Below are positions 1 through 5,676 of a stretch of DNA of 48,893 bases, one piece after another. A program made the translations under genes and the position numbers. The notes under the pieces were generated by a model. It did no database searches. It saw only the letters and a program-made list of their open reading frames with translations, and was not told the DNA's origin. How positions within the stretch are numbered: position 1 is the stretch's first letter; the number at the start of each line of letters is the position of its first letter. Source of the DNA: Pseudomonadota bacterium (GTDB lineage: Bacteria > Myxococcota_A > Polyangia > Polyangiales > JAFGIB01); contig JADGRE010000015.1 of assembly GCA_017881185.1 (NCBI GenBank), positions 1-48,893 of the forward strand. Direction: 5' to 3'.

Positions 1-1
1 G

Positions 2-94
2 ACCCACTACGAGAAGATCCTACGCGAGCACAAATTCCTCGGACAAATCCTGCTCTTCGACTCCGACGCGAACACGGAGGAAACGAGGGGATGA
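2..94 (+). CDS. 3' tip of an unidentified gene (partial at window edge)
   Basis: An open frame enters from the left edge and ends at a TGA 30 codons in. The visible tail starts THYEKILREHKF and ends in an acidic stretch (DSDANTEETRG). It carries no catalytic motif. The next gene on the same strand begins 21 nt later, so the two probably form an operon. Overlap-nuclease or DUF4276-type partners often follow an AAA or ABC-like ATPase gene, so an ATPase is a reasonable guess for this gene. That guess rests on context alone, because nothing in these 30 residues proves it. Confidence 0.5.
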   Translation, partial: THYEKILREHKFLGQILLFDSDANTEETRG

Positions 95-115
95 TTCAGT
101 CTTCGGAGAGAAGAC

Positions 116-1093
116 GTGAGTCGCGGTCGGGGCTCGACTCAACCACGGTTCGGATTGTTCGTTGAGGGAGCCAGCAATCTGCTTCCGCGAGGACGAGACG
201 ATCTGAGGGACTTGTGGAGAACTCTGTGCGAGCACTTCAACGTCGCTCCTGATCGCGTCGATGTCTGCGGGATCACGAAGGGACAGATCCTCGCGATGGA
301 CCTTCCACACGGAGTGCAGCTGACGACGAGAGATCGCCTCGACGCAACGGTTGACATTGAGCATCGAAGAAATCCTTTCGATGTGCTCATCATCGCGTTT
401 GATGCGCTTCCGCCGAACCAGAACCTACTTGCGAAGGCCTGCCTCCGCACGGAGGTTAACTTTGTTCTTGAACGCTTTCAGAACAGCTCTGTGCTTCCAG
501 CGGCGTTTCGTGCGGAAGCCGCTGCCCTTCTGCAGCGCTACAAGGCAAATCCTGCAACGCCGCGTGGAGTCGGTCGTCCACCACGGGGAGCGATGGACAT
601 CATCTACATGGCGCCAAAATTTGAAGGGCTCGTGCTCACGGACGAGAGCGCGTGGCGCAGAGTATTCCAGCTCAAGCGCACACCGAACCAGTGGCCGAGA
701 ATGGGAACCAGCGATACCCACCTTGAGCAGCGCTTCGAAAAAGTCGTCCGCGTTGGGCGTTCGGAGGGCGTGCCTCCGAAACATGTCCGTGGCGACGCGA
801 CGACGGCGAAGCATGCGTGGGCGCGGGAGGCGATTCGACATGCTGGTGCAAACAGCGCGCTGTGGAAGCACGAAATCGCTGTTCGGCTCGGCCAGGTGCT
901 GGCGTGGCAACGACTTGTAGTCGCGCCGCATCGGGCTCGTAGAGGCAGCCGCTGGGCGAGGAAGCTCCCCGGTCGCGTCTTAGGTGGCGTCCTCCTCCGA
1001 TTCATCCTCGTCGACAATCGCCTCCAGCACCTCCGCCCCCGTGCTCACCTGCGCAATCGACAGCTTTCGAACGACTCTCTCCTTCAAACCTAA
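116..1093 (+). CDS. Unknown protein, possibly Toprim/DUF4276-like; second gene of a putative two-gene module
   Basis: The 325-residue frame starts at GTG, with a GGAG-type ribosome site about 7 nt upstream (CGGAGAG), just after the stop of the preceding frame. I do not recognise it firmly. The fold pattern suggests a small acidic-site domain: a first strand with an acidic residue (FGLFVEGASN, near residue 15), a second strand ending in Asp (DVLIIAFDALPP, near 90), and a later Glu after a strand (MAPKFEGLVLTDE, near 170). DUF4276/Toprim-like nucleases show this kind of layout. The last 40 or so residues (Arg/Leu-rich) lie opposite a plausible minus-strand frame at 980-1216. They look less protein-like, so the native protein may have ended earlier and a frameshift near 880-980 is possible. 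The pairing with an upstream gene fits a defence or toxin-type module, which is inference. Confidence 0.55.
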   Translation: MSRGRGSTQPRFGLFVEGASNLLPRGRDDLRDLWRTLCEHFNVAPDRVDVCGITKGQILAMDLPHGVQLTTRDRLDATVDIEHRRNPFDVLIIAFDALPPNQNLLAKACLRTEVNFVLERFQNSSVLPAAFRAEAAALLQRYKANPATPRGVGRPPRGAMDIIYMAPKFEGLVLTDESAWRRVFQLKRTPNQWPRMGTSDTHLEQRFEKVVRVGRSEGVPPKHVRGDATTAKHAWAREAIRHAGANSALWKHEIAVRLGQVLAWQRLVVAPHRARRGSRWARKLPGRVLGGVLLRFILVDNRLQHLRPRAHLRNRQLSNDSLLQT

Positions 1094-1216
1094 GTTCATC
1101 GATGCTTCATCCGACACGAGGACTTTCAATCCGCGTCCAGTGTCGCCGCGACCCACGAAAACAAGGGATGGGCGCAAGGGGTATGGGCCGTACAGCGCAT
1201 TTGCAACAGGTTGCAA
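980..1216 (-). CDS. Possible small acidic-tailed protein (78 aa), antiparallel to the previous frame
   Basis: This minus-strand frame overlaps the last 114 bases of the plus-strand gene. Its second half reads like real protein: KERVVRKLSIAQVSTGAEVL followed by an acidic tail (DEDESEEDAT), in G/C-rich-third-position codons. The start is weak: TTG without a clear ribosome site, and the frame has a stop codon 13 codons further upstream. An internal ATG (MNLGLKE) is an alternative start. The sequence could be a gene remnant or antisense noise. No family is recognised. Confidence 0.3.
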   Translation of the reverse strand: MQPVANALYGPYPLRPSLVFVGRGDTGRGLKVLVSDEASMNLGLKERVVRKLSIAQVSTGAEVLEAIVDEDESEEDAT

Positions 1217-1462
1217 CGGTACGGGTGAGGTTTCCGCGGACTGCTCGTGCGCGTGTCATATCACTGCGGGTCGACCCACTGGCCATGAACCGCCGCGCGG
1301 AGGGGCCGGGGAGAGAGGGGAGGGGCCAGCGTTTATAGGGACTACCGCCCGCGCCGCAAATCGAGCCAACGGTTCGAGAGCCGTGGTAACGTCACGAGGT
1401 CGTGATTCGCGTCGCGAGACTCGGCCTATTCGGTTAGTCACCTGGCAGAGAAGAGAAAAACA
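1217..1462. other. Intergenic stretch upstream of the Asp-box lipoprotein
   Basis: No convincing coding frame is seen here. The stretch contains a 10-bp GGGTCGACCC palindrome (about 1268-1277), and its 3' end carries the purine-rich ribosome site of the next gene. With the doubtful frame at 980-1216 excluded, the gap without a secure gene runs from 1094 to 1462. Confidence 0.4.
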
Positions 1463-2794
1463 ATGCGTAGGTTTGCGGCGAGCCTCGGGCTGTTGATCAT
1501 GGGCTGCGGGTCGTCCGGCCACACCGGGAATTCGGCGCTCCAGCACCCCGATGGCGGTGGTGGCGACACCAAGGGCGGCGGCGGCACCGGCAGCTCGAGC
1601 GGCGGCAGCCAGAACGGCGGCAGCCAGAACGGCGGCGGTGTCTCGGGAAGCGGTGGGGCCTCGGACGGGAGCGGCGGTTCGACACCCATCCCGGACCAAG
1701 ATGCGGCACCGCAAAAGTGCACCAGCGTCCTTCCACTGCCGGCGGGAACGCCGACACTGAAGGAGGGCGTATGGTCGGACATCAGTCCGAAGGGTCTCAA
1801 CTTCACGGGTCAACCACAGACTGGAAGTTTCACACAAGGCATCGCGGTCGACCCGTGCAACCCCGCGGTCATCTGGGTCGCGGTGGACGACTTCGACGTC
1901 TCCAAGGGCGGACTCTACAGGACCAGCAATGGCGGCGTGAGCTGGAGCAAGATCGGCCTGTTCGACCAACCGACGAGAATTCGCATCGATCCGAAGAATC
2001 CGAAACACGTCTACGTGGGTGACGGCGTCCGAGGTAACACCCAGGGTTTCTGGTTCTCGTTCGACGGCGGGTCGACCTGGAGCAAGCCCCCCAATTGGGA
2101 TGCGTTCCCAGCCACCATCGGCATCGCAAACTGCGCCGGGTTGAGCGACGTGTACGACATTGCAGTCGACCCGACGGACTTCCAGCACGTCCTGGTCACC
2201 CTGCATTCGCCCTACAGCTGGTGCGACAGCAAATACGGAAGCGACGCCGGCGTTCTCGAGAGTAAGGATGGGGGCATGACCTGGGTTGCGCACACTCCCA
2301 TTCAGGGTACCGCCGAGGGTCATGGAATCTCGTTCTTGGGTAAGAGCACGACCTGGCTCCTCGGCACGCAAGGCTCCGGCTACTGGCGAACCACCGACTC
2401 CGGGTCCACGTGGAGCAAGGTGTCCACCGTGGACATGGCGCACGGAGGCGGGCAGACGTACCGTACCAAGGCCGGAGTCCTCTATACGAGCAGCCAGAGT
2501 AAGGTCCTCCGCAGCACGGACGACGGGCTCACCTGGACCGAAGTCGGCTCCGAGACGTTCACGACGTCCGTATTCGGCGACGGCAACCTGCTGTACGTAC
2601 ACAATGCGTACGGCGGCAATGGCGCCACACCGTTCTCCACGTCGCCGGAATCCGACGGGCTCACGTGGACCCAGCAACCCACCAGCGCTGGGACGTTCAC
2701 GGATGGCCCGTTCGAGGTTGCGTTCGATTCGACGAATCGCATTCTCTACGCCGCCAACTGGGGCAATGGCGTCTTGGCGTTGAAGGTTCCGTGA
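1463..2794 (+). CDS. Secreted Asp-box (BNR/sialidase-like) beta-propeller lipoprotein
   Basis: The 443-residue protein starts at ATG after a purine-rich ribosome site (GAGAAGAG). A short signal sequence ends in a lipobox-like LLIMGC with Cys15, so it is predicted to be a lipoprotein. Residues 30-80 are a low-complexity Gly/Ser/Asn linker with a tandem GGSQN repeat. The rest contains at least five or six Asp-box motifs of the S-x-D-x-G-x-T-W type (SNGGVSW, SFDGGSTW, SKDGGMTW, TTDSGSTW, STDDGLTW, ESDGLTW). These mark blades of a BNR or Vps10-like propeller. Such folds occur in sialidases, photosystem assembly factors and many carbohydrate-binding exoproteins. I see no sialidase RIP motif or catalytic triad, so an enzyme name is not justified. 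It probably acts on the cell surface. Confidence 0.85.
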   Translation: MRRFAASLGLLIMGCGSSGHTGNSALQHPDGGGGDTKGGGGTGSSSGGSQNGGSQNGGGVSGSGGASDGSGGSTPIPDQDAAPQKCTSVLPLPAGTPTLKEGVWSDISPKGLNFTGQPQTGSFTQGIAVDPCNPAVIWVAVDDFDVSKGGLYRTSNGGVSWSKIGLFDQPTRIRIDPKNPKHVYVGDGVRGNTQGFWFSFDGGSTWSKPPNWDAFPATIGIANCAGLSDVYDIAVDPTDFQHVLVTLHSPYSWCDSKYGSDAGVLESKDGGMTWVAHTPIQGTAEGHGISFLGKSTTWLLGTQGSGYWRTTDSGSTWSKVSTVDMAHGGGQTYRTKAGVLYTSSQSKVLRSTDDGLTWTEVGSETFTTSVFGDGNLLYVHNAYGGNGATPFSTSPESDGLTWTQQPTSAGTFTDGPFEVAFDSTNRILYAANWGNGVLALKVP

Positions 2795-2872
2795 CGTACT
2801 GCCGCGTGCGCGTCGTGCTTTCCGAAGAGGGTCGCCGACGTAGCACGGGGTGGGCGATCGTTTCGGTTCCGC

Positions 2873-2917
2873 GGGAGGCGCGTCGAGCCCTCGTGCCGCG
2901 TGGGAGGCGCGGCGAGC
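2873..2917. repeat. Short direct repeat (16 bp, one mismatch)
   Basis: GGGAGGCGCGTCGAGC at 2873-2888 recurs as GGGAGGCGCGGCGAGC at 2902-2917. The starts lie 29 bp apart, in the 281-nt gap between the lipoprotein and the truncated acyltransferase. Nothing else is evident in that gap. It may be a duplication scar or binding-site pair, or simply chance in GC-rich DNA. Confidence 0.35.
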
Positions 2918-3075
2918 TCTGTCACCATTGCGCTCCGCTCCACGAGCGATTCCCGACCGCGTCCCGCGAGGATTCGAGCTATGGTCGCCCGCGGCCGACG
3001 ACGCTGCATCGCTCAGCCGCCTCAGGTACCCGAGGAAGGTGACTCGGCGCCGCGCGAGCGGCGAGGAGAGATCAG

Positions 3076-3623
3076 TTGCTATTCAACTCCTTCCCGTTCG
3101 TTATCTTCCTTTGCGTGACCACGACGCTCTTCTTCGTGCTGCCGCACCGGTTTCGTTGGTTGCTGCTGCTGCTCGCCAGCTGCATCTTCTACATGTTCTT
3201 CGTCCCGGTCTACATCCTGATCTTGCTAGTGACGATCGGAATAGACTACTTCGCGGGAATTTGGATAGAGGATTCACCGGACCCCCGCATCAAGAGGCTT
3301 TGGCTGCTCGCGAGCATCATCTCAGTGTGCGCGACGCTGTTCGTCTTCAAGTATTTCAATTTCTTCAACCAGAACATTGCCGCGCTCGCGGATGCGCTTC
3401 ATTGGAGATACCCGGTCAAGAGCCTGCGCATCTTGCTGCCCATAGGGCTCTCTTTCCATACGTTCCAGAGCCTCAGTTACGTGGTCGAGGTGTACCGCGG
3501 AAAACAAAAGGCGGAGCGGCACTTCGGTATCTACGCGCTCTACGTCATGTACTTTCCGCAGCTGGTGGCCGGCCCCATCGAGCGCCCTCAGAACCTGTTG
3601 CACCAGTTCCACGAGGAGAAGAG
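3076..3623 (+). pseudogene. 5' part of an MBOAT/AlgI-type membrane-bound O-acyltransferase, truncated by an IS
   Basis: The frame starts at TTG after a GAGGAGAG ribosome site and begins MLFNS, the usual N-terminus of AlgI/DltB-like MBOAT proteins. Several hydrophobic segments follow (LLLLLASCIFYMFFV, ILILLVTIGIDYF, LLASIISVCATLFVFKYF), then the family-typical stretch ILLPIGLSFHTFQSLSYVVE and YFPQLVAGPIERP. Full-length members have about 470-520 residues and catalyse transfer of an acyl group to extracellular polysaccharide. Only 183 native residues remain here, and the C-terminal half with the catalytic His is missing. The open frame runs on into the IS terminus to a stop at 3657. The missing half does not reappear on the other side of the IS, so this is a remnant and not a simple insertion. 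Confidence 0.85.
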
Positions 3624-3649
3624 TGAAGTGGACCCCAATTTTTGGACCA
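3624..3649 (+). repeat. IS left terminal inverted repeat
   Basis: 26-bp left terminal inverted repeat of the IS3-family element. It matches the right end at the outer 14 bases and the inner 5 bases. Confidence 0.9.
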
Positions 3650-3695
3650 GGGGTTAAGGTGGTGGAGGGTGCTCCCGACGACAGGAGCGTGACCC

Positions 3696-3983
3696 GTGAA
3701 GAAGACCCGAACCAAGCACAGCCCGACACTGAAGGCCAAGGTGGCGCTGGCCGCGATCCGCGAACAGGAGACGGTGGCCGAGATCGCGCGCCGCTACCAG
3801 CTCAACGCCAATCAAGTCTACAAGTGGAAGAAGGAGCTCATGGACAACATGGCTCACGTCTTCGAAGCTGATGGCGGCATCAACAACAACAGCTCGGAGC
3901 GCGAAGCCGAGTTGTTGCAGAAGATCGGCGAGCTGACGGTGGAGCGCGATTTTTTGTCTCGCGGGCTCGATCGCAAGCGATGA
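3696..3983 (+). CDS. IS3-family transposase OrfA (DNA-binding subunit)
   Basis: The 95-residue frame starts at GTG with an AGGAG site upstream. It has the HTH_Tnp_1 layout: a basic N-terminus, a helix-turn-helix (EIARRYQLNANQVYKWKKEL, about residues 29-48), then a heptad-like coiled coil (AELLQKIGELTVERDFL). It binds the terminal repeats and cooperates with OrfB. Its stop overlaps the ATG of orfB in an ATGA arrangement, so orfB could be made by translational coupling. No slippery run for programmed frameshifting is obvious. Confidence 0.9.
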   Translation: MKKTRTKHSPTLKAKVALAAIREQETVAEIARRYQLNANQVYKWKKELMDNMAHVFEADGGINNNSSEREAELLQKIGELTVERDFLSRGLDRKR

Positions 3984-4617
3984 AGTACAGGCGCGCAATG
4001 GTCAAACCCGACGCGACGATCTCGATGCGTCGCCAGTGCGAACTGGTCGGTGTTTGCCGTTCGAGCGTGTACTACGAGCCTGCGGAGACGAGCCCAGAAC
4101 AACTCTCGCTGATGCGCCGCATCGACGAGCTGCACCTGAAGTCTGGGCGACGGACATCACGTACATCCCACTGGCGCACGGCTTCGTGTATCTGGTGGCG
4201 ATCATCGATTGGTATTCCAGGCGCGTGCTGTCGTGGCAGCTGTCCAACACGCTGGAGACCAGCTTCTGCATCGAGGCGTTGCAGGAGGCTCTGGAGCGCT
4301 TCAGCGCGCCCGACATCTTCAACACGGACCAAGGCGCGCAGTTCACCTCGGCGGACTTCACGAAGGTGCTGCGCGACCGAGGCATCAAGATCAGCATGGA
4401 CGGCAAGGGTCGCTGCATCGACAATGTGTTCGTCGAACGCCTGTGGCGCTCGCTCAAGTACGAAGAAGTCTACCTCCACGCGTACGCCAACGTGCTCGAA
4501 GCGCGGGCCGGCATCGCGCGCTACCTCGACTTCTTCAACCATCAGCGCCCGCACCAGGCGCTGGGCTACCAGACGCCCGATGCGTTCTATCGCGGGCTCT
4601 GTCGCAACGCGGCGTGA
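3980..4617 (+). pseudogene. IS3-family transposase OrfB, broken by an internal deletion with frame change
   Basis: The N-terminal part ([20 protein letters not shown] to RIDELHLK) is read in one frame up to about 4140. The rve/DDE integrase core continues in another frame from 4141, starting [11 protein letters not shown]. In intact relatives about 60 residues (HPFYGSRRM... region) lie between DELHLK and VWATDITY. Here they are joined directly, so roughly 180-190 bp were lost. The core retains the first Asp (WATDITY), the second Asp ([10 protein letters not shown]) and the Glu ([14 protein letters not shown]), then the family ending HQALGYQTPDAFY. No intact OrfB can be made unless a frameshift restores the frame, and even then the linker is missing. 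The element is probably immobile unless helped in trans. Confidence 0.9.
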
Positions 4618-4813
4618 CGCTGCTCACCTCGAACGCACGCGCCGTGCACAAGTTATCAGTCTCCCCCCGGCCCCCCCCCTCGCAGAGCGACACCGAATAC
4701 CACGCGCCGGCCATCGACGACTGACGCCTCTCAGAGCTACAAGATCCAAGACGACGACGACGGATGATCAGATCTCAACCAGAGCAGATCTCCACCTTAC
4801 CGAGCCCCGTTTC

Positions 4814-4839
4814 TGGTCTAGAGAATGGGGTCCACTTCA
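4814..4839 (-). repeat. IS right terminal inverted repeat
   Basis: 26-bp right terminal inverted repeat of the element. The outer half complements the left end perfectly, and the middle seven bases diverge. Confidence 0.9.
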
Positions 4840-5450
4840 ATCGCGTGTGTCAGGTGAAGACGAAGCGGCCGTCCAGCGAAGTCGACCGCGTGGTTGTCGA
4901 TTGGATGCAGGGCCTCCTGTTCAGCGACGACTTCGCCGGCGTAGTCGTGAACGAGCTGCGTGAGCTCCTGACTCAGCAGACCGCCACGGACGCACCGGAG
5001 CTCGATGCCCTTGAAGCCCAAGCCAAGACGCTGAAGGCGGAGATCTCCCGTCTGGTAGCTGGCATGGCCCGAACCGACGAAGCCCCCGATGCCATCATCA
5101 ACTTGGTAGCCGAGAAGGAGCGCACGCTGAAGGGTGTGGAGGGTCGCCTGGCCGCGTCGTCGGCTGTGCCCCAGGTGATCCACGCCAAGCTCAGCGCGTT
5201 GGAGGCCGGCGTCCGGCAGCGGCTGGCGGATCTGCAGGCACGCTACCTGGCCGAGAACCCGGAGGCGCGGGGCATGCTTGCCAGCCTGCTGGATGGCCCC
5301 CTGCGCCTGCGCTCCGTGGAGACCCCGGCAGGGGCAAGGTTCGAGCTTCGAGGCCGGTACACCCTCGGCCCGCTCTTGCTGACCGAGGGTGTGACCGGTG
5401 CCTCTACTGGGGTGACCCCGACGGGACTTGAACCCGTGTTACCGACGTGA
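4840..5450 (+). pseudogene. C-terminal remnant of a large serine site-specific recombinase
   Basis: From the IS right end the frame reads VCQVKTKRPSSEVDRVVVDW, then an Asp/Phe-rich segment and a long heptad-rich coiled coil (residues about 70-160 of the open frame, LDALEAQAKTLKAEISRL). Large serine recombinases have this layout after their zinc-ribbon region. The N-terminal resolvase domain with the catalytic Ser and the zinc domain are absent, cut off at the IS. The frame ends inside tRNA-Glu, and its last residues (TPTGLEPVLPT) are the tRNA 3' half read from the opposite strand. The position against a tRNA 3' end is what an integrase at its own attachment site would show. The ORF-track start at 4764 lies inside the IS and is not native. 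Confidence 0.8.
5354..5398. repeat. Strong inverted repeat next to the tRNA-Glu 3' end
   Basis: The arms CCGGTACACCCTCGG and CCGAGGGTGTGACCGG can pair over 15 bp, with one bulged base and a 14-nt loop. The inner 9 bp (CACCCTCGG/CCGAGGGTG) are perfect. It lies inside the end of the recombinase frame, 15 nt from the tRNA. No T-run follows on either strand, so it is not a typical intrinsic terminator. It could be a recombinase-binding arm of the attachment site or part of the tRNA 3' processing/termination region. Confidence 0.6.
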
Positions 5451-5484
5451 GAGGCCGATGTCCTAACCGCTAGACGACGGGGCC
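5413..5484 (-). tRNA. tRNA-Glu (anticodon CTC)
   Basis: The complement folds as a cloverleaf. The 7-bp acceptor is GGCCCCG/CGGGGTC with one G-T pair and discriminator A. The D-arm contains GTCTAGCGGTTAGGAC, the anticodon loop is CTCTCAC giving CTC, and the T-arm is ACGGGTTCAAGTCCCGT. CCA is not encoded. The left-hand genomic side touches its 3' end, where the recombinase remnant terminates, so the gene is a likely integration site. It lies 33 nt downstream of tRNA-Gln and is probably cotranscribed with it. Confidence 0.95.
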
Positions 5485-5517
5485 GAGATACATTCTCACT
5501 GCCTGATTGCTCAGGGG

Positions 5518-5588
5518 TTCGGGGACTAGGATTCGAACCTAGATATCCAGAGCCAGAATCTGGAGTCCTGCCGTTGGACGATCCCCGA
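5518..5588 (-). tRNA. tRNA-Gln (anticodon CTG)
   Basis: The complement gives acceptor TCGGGGA/TCCCCGA with discriminator A, and a D-arm GTCCAACGGCAGGAC. The anticodon stem-loop is CCAGA-TTCTGGC-TCTGG, so the anticodon is CTG. The T-arm is CTAGGTTCGAATCCTAG. CCA is not encoded. The first base lies about 4-5 nt from the predicted transcription start of the promoter just upstream. Confidence 0.95.
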
Positions 5589-5598
5589 ATGGGCGCCT

Positions 5599-5627
5599 TA
5601 TTTACGGGGCCGGGGGATCGGTGTCAA
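5599..5627 (-). promoter_or_regulatory. Sigma-70-type promoter for the tRNA-Gln/tRNA-Glu unit
   Basis: On the minus strand a perfect -35 box TTGACA (5622-5627) is followed by exactly 17 bp and a -10-like TAAATA (5599-5604). The DNA between the -10 box and the expected start is GC-rich (AGGCGCC). Stable-RNA promoters under growth-rate control often show this. The tRNA-Gln begins a few bases downstream. Confidence 0.7.
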
Positions 5628-5649
5628 GCAAGGCGATCCGAAAGTCCTG

Positions 5650-5676
5650 TCACTTGGCTCACTTGGCTCACTTGGC
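5650..5676 (-). repeat. Triple 9-bp tandem repeat carrying the stop codon of the TolC gene
   Basis: GCCAAGTGA occurs three times in direct succession on the coding (minus) strand. The first copy contains the last codons and stop (A-K-stop), and the next two give further in-frame stops. This probably arose by slippage. Confidence 0.8.

Larger units (their letters stand above)
3624..4839 (+). mobile_element. IS3-family insertion sequence, internally deleted
   Basis: The element is bounded by 26-bp terminal inverted repeats. The left end begins TGAAGTGGACCCCA, and the complement of the right end has the same first 14 bases, with GACCA again at the inner edge. It encodes orfA (helix-turn-helix) and a DDE-type orfB in the IS3 arrangement. 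Its 1,216 bp are shorter than expected because orfB lacks an internal segment. About 220 bp of non-coding DNA with a C-rich tract separate orfB from the right repeat. The bases outside the two ends (GAG and ATC) do not match, so no target-site duplication is seen. With two different broken genes at its borders, this suggests rearrangement or an adjacent deletion after insertion. Subgroup not assigned. Confidence 0.93.

Noticed and set aside
1256-2677. 473-aa minus-strand ORF over the Asp-box lipoprotein
   Set aside because: The plus-strand frame has a lipobox, Asp-box repeats and a ribosome site. The minus frame is antisense noise.
4764-4839. Track start of the recombinase frame
   Set aside because: These codons lie in the IS right end. 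The native gene has no start left in this window.
5415-5450. C-terminal TPTGLEPVLPT as a real recombinase motif
   Set aside because: It is the antisense reading of the tRNA-Glu 3' half, a common annotation artefact.
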